Of a stretch of 64,000 nucleotides of DNA, positions 24,620 through 36,081 are shown one piece after another; position 1 is the stretch's first letter, and each line of letters opens with the position of its first letter. Origin of the DNA: Norana najaformis (Eukaryota; Annelida; Clitellata; Crassiclitellata; Hormogastridae); assembly GCA_964023275.1 (NCBI GenBank), contig OZ029921.1, positions 16,838,204-16,902,203 of the forward strand, given 5' to 3'. The position numbers and the translations under genes are program-made. The notes beneath the pieces are model-generated. The model was not told where the DNA came from and did no database searches. It saw nothing but the letters and a program-made list of their open reading frames with translations.

Positions 24620-26980
24620 TTAAAGAAGAAGCTAGGAATGATAATTCTGGTTAATCTAGCACTGCGATCGCTATACTAGCTTACTCTGTCCAACATGTTG
24701 AATCAGTCCGTTGTGCTTACTCACTTCGACCTACCTCTATTCTATTGTCTCCTTATATCGCCCGCTTTAGCTTGACTGAGACGCACAAACGCCTTATTAC
24801 TCTGATTTATCTCACAAAATCTCACCACTCTTGCGTCAAATTAATTAAACATCGTCTTCTTTTAGCCTAGACAATTTTTCTCCATTGAATCAATTTCTGA
24901 ACATAAATTAGGTTATGACTTATCTGCAACACGCTATCCTTCTCTCGATTTGTCATTACTCATTAGTTCCGACAATAATGTCAGGTGAGAAGATCGACTA
25001 AGATGCGATCGAAATAATTCAACATATGCTGTACTGTAATAAATTAGAAAACCTAGAGTTTGTTCGATCTAATCGCCTCTCACATCATCTTTCGATGTCT
25101 TTTCCTAAATGTGGAATTAGAACTGATGTTCTAATTCCACATTAATTGCACCGCCTTAATTGCAAAACAAGCGAACTATAGGCTGTGCTTTAACGTGGAG
25201 CATACATTTGATAATAATCTGAAATATATCTACATAGATAACACATAACAGCGTAGCCGACATATCATATTTATCATATATATATACATTATATATATCG
25301 CTTAAGCTCCGCCGCAGACTCGTTATTACATGCTTCGTTATCACACAAAATCTGATGTAACACGTTCATGGACATGGATCCTAAAATTAACTTAGCGAAA
25401 AGAAATAAATTCGTTATAACACGATCCTCGTTATAAGGCGGTTCTTCATGTGGCTCCCAAAGACACCGTATTAACGAGTTTCCGGTGTATTGGCTCCTAT
25501 TACATCACAAACTCTTGCCCGCAATAAAAACGAATTACCTGTTACAGTGAGAAGGTGTATAGAGCGAATGTCAATTAAACGTGGTCATGTTACATAGACA
25601 AACTGTGGCTGGCACGCAGTATGCGTAGGCATGCAGAGGCCTCGTAGAACTTCACCGTAATCATGGTCTGGTGTTAATATTCAGTGTTTCGTATCAGTGC
25701 GCGTTCTTACATCTCTGCATATCGGCAATTACAGGCTGCGCGGCAGAATTGCGAGACTTTTTTCGAATATCGAGGGAACCAGTCTTTAAAATCTGCCGTT
25801 ACTAGAGTTCCATTCCTCCGTGTACACATATTATAGGCATAAAATCAATATGTATATATATTTTATACATATATAAAACACTTGTATGTAGCTTCTATGC
25901 ATATTTAAATAGGGAAGAAGAGACACTAGAGTAATCGTCCCTCTAGATATTTGGCCACGAAAGCCTGCAAGTGCTCTCATAGGTGAATACTCCTTCAAGT
26001 CGACCCTCGAGCCTTTAAGTGTCCGTATAGTTGAGCGATAGGCGCCCATCGCTCCAGTTGTGCTCATTGGCCTACTTTAATGACTAATATTTACAGTTAC
26101 ATAGACATGTTTTAATTACATCGCTTACATGTTCAGCTGTAATATTATGTTGGGTAGGCAAATTGCAGTTAGCGATGCACCAGTTCACAAATGAACGTTG
26201 CATTGTATTTCATTCATACAGTGCTATGAATAACGGATGAAGAAAATTTGCCATGAATGTCATTATACTTCAAAAAATGCACAAAAATTTTTGCATTCAA
26301 ATAGATCTATATGAATCTTGGAACTTTATCATCAGCCTATTTCTAAAAGGGATTCAGACTAAATATAAATATAAATGTTGGTGTAAATCTCCGAAATTTC
26401 TCAGTGCCACAGAAAAGACCAGCTCATACACTGGCGCTATATCAGGTCAAGTCTGCAGCCATATTGCATTCTATGCATTCCCACTAAGCCAACGTATAAA
26501 TGCAACACAGTAGAACTGGGGGAGTGGAGTGAGACTGGGATGAAGGTGAGACACCTTCCGTCTCTTCTTGGTGTTTCTCGAGCGTTTGAAACACGGATGT
26601 GCCAGTGTTTTAATTTATAATAGCGTTGCGGATTCATCTGCTCAGCGCATTTGACTGCATGCCGGTCCTGTAACTAAGGAATCTACATATGCCTCAAAGC
26701 AGATGAAATACAAACAGCGCTGAATGTGTTGCTAACCGTAGCACCTGTTTCAGTTAGAAAGACCACTTAGTGCACTTGCACTGCACTAACTTCTGTTTCT
26801 TTTAGAAGCTAATTCTTGTCTACTTGTATGTTGTTCAGTTTCGCCGTCGCTTGTTTACGTGCATTTATAATCACAAGCAGATGTTTATTGTTCACTTAAA
26901 ACATTTAGCAGCCGTTGCACGATCTCTGCAGACCAATGTGAGCTCAGCTGTGTGTGCATGTATGTAGGCCATATATTGTA
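24620..26980. other. No recognised gene; perfect hairpin
   Basis: Contains the 16-bp perfect inverted repeat at 25108-25143. Otherwise AT-rich with no coding signal that I can identify. Confidence 0.5.
25108..25143. repeat. Perfect hairpin, 16-bp stem and 4-nt loop
   Basis: The left arm AATGTGGAATTAGAAC and the right arm GTTCTAATTCCACATT are exact reverse complements around loop TGAT. Confidence 0.9.
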
Positions 26981-26984
26981 TTGT

Positions 26985-27325
26985 CTTGCCTTCAGCCGTC
27001 ATCGAGCCGAGGTTGGCTGCACGACGGACAATTTTGTGCCATCTGCTTCTGTCCATAGTCTACTTTAATAACCGGTCGAATGATAATTCAGTCCACGACT
27101 TGATGTTATCGACCGATGTCATCTTGGATCCAGGAATTACGGTGCCTTGGGTGAACTCTTTTTTAAGCCGTCTCCACTCTTTCGTAGCACATGCCTGAAG
27201 TATGAAAGTTTCCTCTTTTTGATTAATCCGAACAGACTTCTCTCTTCTCCTGCCGTCTCTAGGGCCCATTCATTTGTCTTCTTACCAGTCCACGGTACTC
27301 TAAGAATCTGCCGCAGATGTATATG
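26985..27325 (-). mobile_element. Decayed LINE C-terminus (RLRWFGH family)
   Basis: The - strand shows blocks of a non-LTR C-terminus in shifted frames: a VPWT..TNEW-like start near 27290, then KEWRRLKKEFTQGTVIPGSK, VDNIKSWTELSFDRLLK at about 27060-27110, and a DRSRWH..V..A-like end near 27010. Several frameshifts and stops are present, so the copy is old. Confidence 0.65.
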
Positions 27326-27329
27326 TAAC

Positions 27330-27391
<62 letters not shown>
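27330..27391. repeat. Compound (CT)n(TA)n(TG)n microsatellite
   Basis: Three dinucleotide runs abut: CT 27330-27345, TA 27346-27371 and TG 27372-27391. Confidence 0.95.
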
Positions 27392-27599
27392 TGGATGGGT
27401 TAACATGTCTGGAACTGATCAGACAGCGTTGGTCAGCCTAAATGCATCCGTGAACAGTTAGGACATGGAATGACGGACACCTAAGAACACGACCCTGCAG
27501 CACATCGCATCCACAGGCCGATCGAAGGAGGCTGTTTCCCCACCACGAAACCGTGTCCAATGATGTGGACAGCTCTTGGAGAGTAATAAAAGTTTATAT

Positions 27600-27900
27600 T
27601 AGAATTGATGGTGACTTTTGTGGGATCAACGAGTGAGCGAGTGAGTAAAGGAGTGGGCAAGTGAACGAATAGTTTAGTGAACGAATAGTTTAGTGAACGA
27701 ATGAGTGAGCGAACGAATAAGTGAGTAAACGAATGAGTGAGTGAACGAATGAGTGAATGAACTAATAAGTGTATGAATGGACGAATATTTGAGTGAACAA
27801 ATAAGTGAGCGAACGAATAAGTGAGTAAACGAATGAGTGAGTGAACGAATAAGTGAATGAACTAATGAGTACATGAATGAACGAATGAGTGAGTGAACCG
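27600..27900. repeat. Degenerate GAGTGAACGAAT tandem
   Basis: About 300 bp of 4-bp-based repeats (GAGT, GAAC, GAAT) organised into 12-20-bp variants such as AGTGAGTGAACGAATGAGTG. The - strand frame over it is only a repeat translation. Confidence 0.85.
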
Positions 27901-28267
27901 AGTGACACGATGCTGACTGAAATCATGGCCGTAGGCGTCCAACAGAGGACTTTTCAGTATCGGTTAGCATGAAACGTGGCAGACGTCAATCAACGACGCC
28001 GAATGGCTTCGGGGAGAGAGACAAAAGAAAAACACTGCTGCTGTTGTTGTTGCTGCTGCTGCTGAGCTGACGCGTAGCCAATGATGGCTACATCGTTGCG
28101 CTCGATGCCAACCTCTTCATCCGCATCGAGGGTCGATTGGGTCCCGTATATAACGACAGGAAATCAAGAGCAGAGACAGTTTCACAAGAGCGCTTTCGAC
28201 ATCCACATCTAAGAGTTAACGGTGCACAGGAATAGAGAAGTCAGCAAACGCAGGAGTCTGCAAGCAA

Positions 28268-28347
28268 TTCTGGCACCAGTGTCTGGCACCAGTGTCTGGC
28301 ACCAGTGTCTGGCACCAGTGTCTGGCACCAGTGTCTGGCACCAGTGT
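28268..28347. repeat. 13-bp minisatellite, 6 copies
   Basis: Six tandem copies of GGCACCAGTGTCT, the last one truncated. Confidence 0.95.
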
Positions 28348-28537
28348 GGCAGCAGGAGCTGTTGACTGCGATGCGTCGATGACTTTCGCTCTACCGCAGA
28401 AACAGCAAAGTTGACAATACTCTCAACTAGGTAAGCTGCCGAGATTCCATGCAGTGGCGCTGTAGGCACTGGACATTGGGAGATACCTTGTAACCTCCAT
28501 AATTTTCCTTCTTATGGTTGCACTGTCTCATTTCGTG

Positions 28538-28690
28538 CGCCACGGTGGTCTAACGGTAACACGTTTGGTCAGTGATCATGCGGACGCGGGTTCGACTCCG
28601 TGTAACGACCCTGGGCAAGTTGTTTGCGCATAGGTGCTTCTGTCACCAAGCAGTATAATTTGGTAATGGCATAAGTTGGGAAGTAAAGGC
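28538..28690 (+). mobile_element. tRNA-derived SINE
   Basis: A box in GGTGGTCTAACGGTAACACG (about 28546-28565), B box GGGTTCGACTCC (about 28588-28599), then a body with GGGCAAGTTGTTTG and ACCAAGCAGTATAATTTGGT. The same body occurs at 56630-56690, so the two are one SINE family. Confidence 0.8.
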
Positions 28691-29674
28691 AACTCTTGCG
28701 ATGCGCTGTCCCCATGTCCAGGACCTTGGGATTTGTCCATTACCGACTCAAGGGCCTAGAAAAGGAAATGAGCGTTTCTCCGATGTCTCATTTGTTAGGT
28801 ATGGGACACAATTTACTTTTTCTACTTTACGGCTTGTTCAATATGACATTTGAAAGAGGGAATGAAATCTACGCCATATCCAACTATAGGTGACCACCAA
28901 CCTAAACTTTATGTGGAAAATAATCCTCTGTCCCACAGTGATTGATGCCCCTGCTGTCAAGAGCTATTATAGCCCTATATAAGCCACATTTATGCATAGA
29001 AGTAAAACAGGTGTATATATAGGCCTATATAAGACTCCAGCTAAATATAAAAGTAAACGTTTTTCTATAGCGACCTGTGGCCTCGATTCTACTCATTTTT
29101 CCATTAATTTATCGGAATTGTTGCTTAGTCAATTAACCAAAGGTTTAATTTATTCAGTCTTGAGTTCCTTCTCTTGGAGCGTTTAGATTGAATTTCGCGT
29201 CTGTGCATGTTTGTCTACGTGTGCATCTGTGCGTGTGTCTCTGTGCCTACGTCTACGTTTGTGTTTATGTGCTTGTGCAGTGCATCCGAAGCTTAGTATT
29301 CAACTGCCACACTGACAGACGAAAAGTCCTTTCGAGCGTCCCGAATGCACTCGTAAGTCACTCGACCCACAAGTAAGATGCAGGGTGCTTAGTCGAGTCT
29401 GAAGTGGAGGTGGAAGAGGAGGCGGGAAAGGAGTAGCTGTTGACACACGCAGGGAAATTCCAGAACCTGTCCGAGTGGTCTACAAACAGGCAAAGGAAAA
29501 CTGATAAGAATCCTTATCACTTGTCGCTGTAAATAAAATATTTAGGCCAACAGCCATTACTGCGCATCGAAAGTGGACTGCATTCCTGCGGGTGGAGATT
29601 AATCCCGGAAGAAATTTATTCCCGAGGCTTATTTCTGGTGACAGATTCGTAAGAAGATTGCTTTTTGAATAGAT

Positions 29675-29790
29675 CCATTATTAGTACAGACTGTTTGCTG
29701 GCCTTTCGGCTGAGCACACACTTTGTAATGTGGAGAGTGTGGGTTCAAGTCTTAGTACTTCACGCAGAATGGCTTAGCTCATCGAATGCT
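29675..29790 (+). mobile_element. tRNA-derived SINE head
   Basis: GCTGGCCTTTCGGCTGAGCA is an A-box-like region, followed by TTTGTAATGTGGAGAGTG and B box GGGTTCAAGTC (about 29750-29760). It resembles the TTGTAATGC segment of the 24.5 and 57.1 kb copies. Confidence 0.55.
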
Positions 29791-29984
29791 GCTTTGTTTA
29801 TTTCTCCGCCTCAGACTACGCGTCAAGATCAAGATCAAGACTACATCGCTGAATTCTCCCAGTTGGTTATGTATTAGGCTCCCCAATTCAGAAACGATTT
29901 CTGTTTTTATTCGCGCAATCGAAATTTGTAAATTAAACGCTTCTGAAAGGCATTCGGACTTGCACATAGGCAGGCGACACCGAA

Positions 29985-30078
29985 ACGTCTTGTTTCTAGA
30001 CCGAGATGAAACCGAGATGTTGACCAATCTGTCCGAGAAGAGACCGTCTCGAGACCGAGACATCAAGACTAGGCCTAC
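29985..30078 (+). repeat. GAGACCGAGAC-type repeat
   Basis: Irregular repeats of ACCGAGATGAAACCGAGATG and GAGACCG. Same degenerate family as 9430-9790. Confidence 0.5.
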
Positions 30079-30079
30079 A

Positions 30080-31359
30080 TCTTTGAATTAGGCCCATCTA
30101 TGTCTGCATCGGTTAGCCCACTCCTTAAAGTTTCCTTTGCCTATTTCTTAGTACAGGGACAGGACTTTAAACTACTTAGCTCAAAATACTTCAAAAACTC
30201 GAGAAGACCGAAATCTGCTATATTTCGGTAGAACTTCATGTCTCAGCCTCAGTAGAACAGCTTGATAAATTTGCAGATCTCCGTGATGCCTGATGACTGC
30301 AACGAATCAAGACGACGAGGTCATAGAAAGAAAATTGAATCGCCAGGTAGCGTGCGGGCTTGACTGGCAGCATAAATCTTGGAATATAAAACTATTCGAA
30401 AAATACCGCCTAGAAAAATTTGTCTGTTTAGTCCGTACAATTTGGTTGCTTCAACAGTGCTAGCCAGTCACCAGTGGTCCAGATAAGTAGAGCCGCCGAA
30501 ACATACGCTGCATATGGATATACCTACAGTCCATAGAAACTACTGCAATGCAATTCACTGCTGCTATAAAGACTTCAGTGTCATAGGCCTAACTGCTGCA
30601 ACTAAGCATATAGTGGAATGCAGTGGATAAATTCGCCCGTATCACGCTGGGTCTCTGGCTTCTCCGATTTGAGATGCACAGCCTGAACTCTGAGACCTGC
30701 GACCTTAAACAGGAGACCCACAGCCCAAACGGGAGACATTTTCATCTAAGCCTCGTCTTTTGTAATATGTTATTTAAGGCTCTTCAGCAAATTTGTTTTT
30801 GGTTACAGTAATCAACGATGTGCAGAGTGTTTCATCCGAATGCTACAGCGAGTGTCAGTGATAGATTTGCCAGATGGGCATATGTTTAGAAATGCAAATA
30901 TTAGGAAATCAATTACCTCTGAACGAACAATTTAATCATTGGTGAAATGAGGACTAGACCCAAGGCCTGTACAGTTATTAATAAGTGAATGCTATTTTGC
31001 CAAAAGGATCGCAGTGCTGTGTAAGCCTATAAAGTGTTTTGAGGTGACAGCAAAATTTCGGTTGTTGGGCGAATTAGATATTTTATTACTTGGGAAACCG
31101 AAGCTTCGCCGAAACTGTTGGCATCATTCTTGCCGTCAACCGTTTCAGGGTCGCAGAGCTAACCGAGACCGAATTTCGGATGTAAGTGCACGTTTTTTCT
31201 ATAGCGGCATCGACTCTCCTTCATTTGGCATGTAGCAAACTATTCTACCGCTGTTACTCTCCTTCTGGCAGGAATTGATCCCTCTTGTTACAGCTGTGCT
31301 ACAATGCACTGTAAATTGCAAATTAATGTGACAATGCCTTTGTTTCACTTTTTCCACAG
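30080..31359. other. No gene recognised; upstream of GPCR
   Basis: Likely to hold the receptor's promoter and any non-coding first exon, but no TATA or clear 5' boundary stands out. Short GAGAC words recur at 30690-30740. Confidence 0.4.
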
Positions 31360-31548
31360 GTCTGATATCCGAACTACAAAAGAATAAAAGTGACTGTATA
31401 GGCCTACGACTCCTCTATTTATTGTCAGCCTACATACCCCGTACTTTGGCCAGTACGGTCTGGAGCGCCCATTGTATAATCGACATTTAAAGGACTTTGC
31501 AACAGATTACAATCAAAAGCAGCTCATTATATAGCGCAAGCAAGAGAC
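31360..31548 (+). promoter_or_regulatory. Probable 5' UTR part of GPCR exon
   Basis: A strong pyrimidine tract and CCACAG acceptor end at 31359, suggesting a spliced non-coding leader. In the receptor frame stops occur at 31363 and near 31474, so translation cannot start upstream of 31549. Confidence 0.4.
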
Positions 31549-32187
31549 ATGGCAGCGATGTTCAACTGGAACGAAGACAACACGAGCTATTTCGCGTCTG
31601 AAGCTGAGGATATCTCAAACATCACATCAGCAGCTGATGTAGCTGCTAATGCTGCAGCAGCAGCGGGTAACCTGACGTCTGGCGTCAGGTCTTTAAGTTC
31701 CCTGGCTCTTCTTAGAGTTATATGCGAGGTCTGGATCTCAACGCCAATCGCTGTGGCTGGAATCATCGGCAACCTGATCTCCGTCTTTGTCCTGCGCCAG
31801 TACAAGCCAGCGATGACGACGACGACGATCTTGCAGTGCCTGGCCTGGACAGACACTGCTTTCCTGACTACGTCGGTGATCCTGCGAACCTTCCGTTACA
31901 TCGGCATTCCCGACTACCTGAACTGCTGCTTACCGTACATCTTCTGCTGGCTATACCCGACGACCTACGCCATCCGTCTGATCGAGACCTGGCTGACTGT
32001 CCTGCTGACCGTTGATCGCTTCATCGCAGTCTGTTACCCGCTGCACGCGAACCGTCTCTGCACCAGAGCCAGGACCACCGTCCTCATCATCGTCATCGTT
32101 CTCGGCTCCTTTGCGTTCAGCGTTCCACGATACTTTGAGTACATCGTCATCAATCCCGCCAATCAAACAACAGTACTAAAACATTCG
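31549..32187 (+). CDS. FMRFamide-receptor-like GPCR, coding exon 1
   Basis: Encodes 213 residues: extracellular N-terminus with three N-glycosylation sequons (NTS, NIT, NLT) and TM1-TM4 of a class A receptor for a small amidated neuropeptide. Visible marks are GNLISVFVLR in TM1, LAWTD in TM2, TVDRFIAVCYPLHA (DRF in place of DRY) after TM3, and VPRYFEY at the end of TM4, a hallmark of FMRFamide-receptor-like proteins. A further sequon, NQT, lies in loop 2. The exon ends at TCG before donor GTTAGT, in phase 0. ATG 31549 is chosen because in-frame stops lie upstream; ATG 31558 is an alternative. The usual TM4 tryptophan is absent. Ligand identity cannot be read from sequence. Confidence 0.9.
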
Positions 32188-32284
32188 GTTAGTCATCCAT
32201 CTGTCATCTAAATAATCCAATGGTTTCTGCTTTCTACAGTACTTCTGTAGGTCTTATTGTGTTTCTGTTTATATCTAGAGTTGT

Positions 32285-32405
32285 ATAGTTTCGAGACTCA
32301 GTTTCTTCTAGAGACAGGTTTTTATGTCGTAGTTTCCTTCTCGGTCTTGGCAACCTGTTGTCTTGGTCTCAGTCTCGGTCTTGAAGTAATGTCTTGGCTC
32401 TTTCT
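32285..32405 (-). repeat. GAGAC-type repeat, reverse orientation
   Basis: CTCGGTCTTGG, TTGGTCTCAGTCTCGGTCTT and similar words, the reverse complement of the 9.4 and 30.0 kb clusters. Confidence 0.5.
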
Positions 32406-33019
32406 AAACTCTTCAGTCAAATGTCTCGTTCTGTCTTGAACAAGTGGTATCGGTGGGTATCGCGCAAACTGTCTTCGTGTCTTGCGCTACAAAATTGGTC
32501 TGCTCCGATAGGAACTGGTAATTCAGATGTCGGAAGGGCAGTCGCAGCGGAAGCACTGAAACCCGATCTTTCTTGTTAGCGCGTGAGGCCACGTGTGCAG
32601 CTCTAACCTAATGACTCACTGGTTCCGCTTTTACATTTCAATGTAAACCTAAACGCAGCTCTCCGAAAATTCACCGGCTCTATAACAATTCAAGTCCGCA
32701 AGAGCCCGGTTGTTTGGTAAGTTCAACAACCAGCGCAGCTGAAGCAGCGGGAAGCAGACAAGGATGTATCCAAGTGAAGGAAGAAAGTGGTGCTGGTATG
32801 AGATTACCTGGTCAGGCATGTTAGGAAGAAGTTGCAGTTGCAGTGTTCAGGATTCAAGACCAACTGAAAGCCAGGAGCACGAACTGGATGACTGCTTCCG
32901 GAATTTACGAATAAAGGCGAACTGGACGATGCAGTTATCCCTCTGCTTTTGACTCCATCGCTCATGACTTCTTCTTCAACGACTGTCTTCCTGCTGGTTT
33001 GGCGTCTCTGATACTGCAC

Positions 33020-34215
33020 TTCTTTGGTTCCGGTCTTAAATGACTTCTCGCTAATTTTCTGTAAAAGCTTCAAGTCACTGGTCGCAACTCCTCCCACTCT
33101 TTTGTGGTGTCCCTCAAAGTTCCGTCTTTTAGCCACTTCGCTTTATTTTTACACTTTCTTTATACTGATGACACTCAACTCTTCATATCCTTCTCTCCGA
33201 GTTCCTTTTCCTCATCGTTCACTCAGTAGCTTGATTTTGTCAACCAGACCTCAACCTGGTCAAAACTGAATTCAGTTTTCTAGGTCTACCAGATCAGATT
33301 AAGAAAATCCCTGACTTTTCCATCCACCTATCAACTAATATCTCCACACCCACTTTCATCTGTTATTGGCCTATCGCAATCTTGGCATCACTTTTGACCC
33401 ACTTGTCTAGTTTTCAAATTACATCTCCAACCTCTTGTGTGCATGTTTCATTGATGTTAGTGGTCTTCGCCATATTCGAACTATTTTCGGTTTTAAAACT
33501 GCCTCTATAGCTATCTCAGTTGTCCTCTCCAAGCTTTACTACTGTAATTCCCTTTTCCTTAACCTTGATTCCACTCAAATTTAGTGTCTTCAGCTCATCT
33601 AAAATTCACTTGTCAGAACTGTCACCAGGACATCCAAGCATCACTACATCACTCCTATCCTGAAATCACTGCACTGGCTGAAAATCCCCAAAAGCATTCA
33701 TTTAAAAGTTCTTTCTCTAGCTCTCCGCAATACCCCATCCTACTTATCTTCGCAAACTCTTTACCATTCGATCACCCCACTCTACCCCTTCATCCTCTTA
33801 CTTCATTCTTGCCCTCCCCACCAACTACTCATCTTAAGTTCTCTCATCGACCCCATATTTCACACAGTGCATCTCGATTCTGAAACAATCTCCCTCCTGA
33901 ATTTCGCAAATCCTTCCTTCATCTACCCCTTTTTGTCTTTCACCCACTCACCATCATTCAAAACTGGTCTCACTTTTTCAAGAAATCTTACCCTGATCAA
34001 TCCAATCCGCCTCCTTCTAAATTCTCTCAACCTAAACACAATCCATCGTAACAGCTCCTCTGTCTCCTTTTCTCTGGTCTGGCAACCGGACTTTGTTCTT
34101 TCTATGACATCTTTGAACAACCCTTCTGACTTGACACAGCGCTTATGAATAACCTGGTGCATTGCGCTTAGCGTTCAAGTAGCGCTTTAGAAATTCATGA
34201 GATTACGATACGATT
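33020..34215 (+). mobile_element. CR1/L2-like LINE, longest copy (RT to tail)
   Basis: The longest copy of the window's main LINE family. In shifting + frames it reads the RT catalytic region (near 33165, YTDDTQLFISFSP in place of YADDTQLF), a FKTAS...YCNSLF-like block near 33500-33560, a LKSLHWLK-like block near 33660, then the C-terminus and the 3' UTR with AATAACCTGGTG and GCGCTTTAGAAATTC. It ends in ATTACGATACGA at about 34215. Many stops and frameshifts make it inactive. It lies in the GPCR intron, in the same orientation as the gene. Confidence 0.85.
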
Positions 34216-34299
34216 GGTGTTGAAAATCGTTTAGTAGATTTTAGGGTCAAATCCCGCTTTAGGTTCGCTACGTCCGGCAAAGTACATGTGGACCTCGCG

Positions 34300-34620
34300 A
34301 TCAGGTTAAGAATAGCGATGGCAACCGTCTCTGCCAGAGTCTGAAAACGCAGACTTCTCTTCTTCGGGCATGTCACTCGCGCTCCAGAAGACGAGGGCCA
34401 CCGGGCCTCAATGTGCAAGTCCCTCAAAGGGTGATGAAAACAACCTGGCCGACCTACGACTATGTGGACTAGAATCATGGAGAAGGATCTCGCGGACCTG
34501 AACTTCAGCCTTCAAACAGCATGAAGGCCCAGGGCAGAACAGCTTGGCGTCACATCCCGGGCATGGTTACGGTCAGCGGGGTTCGCCATCCGAGAAAGTG
34601 CAGTAACAAATTCGCAAGAG
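34300..34620 (+). mobile_element. LINE C-terminus, RRLLFFGHVTR type
   Basis: The + frame reads KRRLLFFGHVTRAPED near 34347, GRPTTMWTRIMEKDLADLN near 34450 and an AWRRA/WR-like end, interrupted by stops. It matches the RRLRWFGHV...GRP...W...DL signature of non-LTR elements, and is a different family from the TTACGA-tailed LINE next to it. Confidence 0.7.
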
Positions 34621-35080
34621 TAGGCTAATTATTGTGCACTTTAGATAAAGGCAATACACATTTAACCATGATGATTTCAACCAGAGGGCGTCTTAGATGC
34701 CTGTTTTCTTAAGCGTTTGGCCTATGCTTCGAACTATACGAGTAGGTGGGTTGCAGGATGCCACTCAAGGCTGATCAGATGACGAATGTATTTTACGGAC
34801 ACAAGATCCTCATGCTTAATGCCTTAATGTCACCTAAATATCCATGAACAAGACCCATAAAAAGACTTAGGCCTACTGTGTTTCGACCTGGCTTCTCCAA
34901 TCGATTTTGATTACGTCTTCACTTGAAGTGACCATCGATTGATGCCTTGAGCATTATGATAACAGATTAGATTAAAAAAGATCAAGTGTTTAAAAAGATC
35001 AAGCTCAGAAACTGATATGTGATAAGCTGTTCATGGTTTATTCTTTTCTACCGTTTGAACTTTATTCCGAAAAGCGTCAG
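34620..35080. other. Intron sequence, nothing recognised
   Basis: Unassigned GPCR intron sequence between the LINE fragment and the minisatellites. Confidence 0.5.
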
Positions 35081-35094
35081 TCTTCGACTGCCTT

Positions 35095-35205
35095 GGTCTC
35101 TGTCTTGGTCTCAGTCTCTGTCTTGGTTTCAGTCTCTGTCTTGGTCTCAGTCTCTGTCTTGGTCTCAGTCTCTGTCTTGGTCTCAGTCTCTGTCTTGGTC
35201 TTCTA
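35095..35205. repeat. 18-bp minisatellite, about 6 copies
   Basis: Tandem TCTCAGTCTCTGTCTTGG units. It is a regularised form of the reverse GAGAC-type repeat. Confidence 0.9.
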
Positions 35206-35274
35206 TTGAATTTTTAACTCTTGCATACAACACTGGGTTTATCTATGTACATGCTGGTTTATGTCAGACCGCTG

Positions 35275-35782
35275 TCTTGTTCTCGCCTTTTCTCTCCTCT
35301 CATGTCCTCTCCTCACTTCTCATGTCCTGGCCTTTCCTTTCCCCTCCTCTTCTCATGTCCTGTCCTTTCCTCTCCTCTCATGTCCTGTCCTTTCCTCTCC
35401 TCTCTTCTCATGTCCTGCCCTCTCTTCTCTTCTCATGTCCTGTCCTTTTCTCTCCTCTCTTCTCGTGTCCTGTTCTTTCCTCTCCTTACATCTTATGTCC
35501 TGTCCTTTCCTCTCCTTACATCTTATGTCCTGTCCTTTCCTCTCCTTACATCTCATGTCCTGTTCTGTCCTCTCTTCTCTTCTCATGTCCTGTCCTTTCC
35601 TCTCCTTACATCTTATGTGCTGTCCTTTCCTCTCCTTACACTTTATGCCCTGTCCTTTCCTCTCCTTACATATCATGTCCTGTTCTGTCCTCTCTTCTCT
35701 TCTCATGTCCTGTCCTTTCCTCTCCTTACATCTTATGTCCTGTCCTTTCCTCTCCTTACATCTCGTGTCCTGTCCTGTGACC
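35275..35782. repeat. Pyrimidine minisatellite around TCCTGTCCTTTCCTCTCC
   Basis: About 500 bp of C/T-biased repeats. The right half is a 30-bp unit (CATCTTATGTCCTGTCCTTT plus CCTCTCCTTA). All three + frames and a - frame stay open over it, so the serine/leucine-rich or lysine/arginine-rich translations are not evidence of a gene. The strand asymmetry could favour triplex structures. Confidence 0.93.
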
Positions 35783-35814
35783 AATAATTATTCAGTTTAA
35801 CTGACAAGCTTCCA

Positions 35815-36025
35815 TCAAGTAATCGTAACAATAAACGCGACATTTCTGAAGCGCTACTTAAAAGCTAGGCGCAAGGCGCCAGCTTATTTACGAGCGCTGC
35901 GTCAAGTCAGAGGGGTTGTCCAAAGATGCCGTGTCAAGAATCAAGTCCGGTTGCCAAAAGAGCAGAGACAGGGAAACAGAAGGGACTGTTAGGGTGGGTT
36001 GTGTTTAAGCTGAGAGAAATGGGAA
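35815..36025 (-). mobile_element. CR1/L2-like LINE, 3' tail, reverse
   Basis: AGTAATCGTAAC hexamer remnant, GACATTTCTGAAGCGCTACT, GCCAGCTTATTTACGAGCGC, then sequence that is the reverse complement of the C-terminal coding part at about 34070-34130 of the 33 kb copy. It ends just before the GPCR exon 2 acceptor. Confidence 0.75.
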
Positions 36026-36081
36026 GTTACAATAGGCCTATTACAATCTATGCATCGTTGTTATATGTTGTACTGAATTAG

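Larger units (their letters stand above)
32188..36081 (+). other. GPCR intron, repeat-filled
   Basis: Donor GTTAGT at 32188 and acceptor TTAG at 36078-36081. The 3.9 kb between hold a GAGAC-type repeat, two LINE fragments, two pyrimidine minisatellites and a LINE tail in reverse orientation. No additional receptor exon is needed, because the phase and the protein join directly. Confidence 0.85.

Noticed and set aside
7090..28062. Search for CRISPR-like arrays among the tandem repeats
   Set aside because: All repeats are contiguous without unique spacers, and the DNA is eukaryotic.
35019..35800. Long serine/leucine-rich + frames and a lysine/arginine-rich - frame
   Set aside because: All frames stay open because the pyrimidine minisatellite lacks stops. 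The region is inside the GPCR intron.
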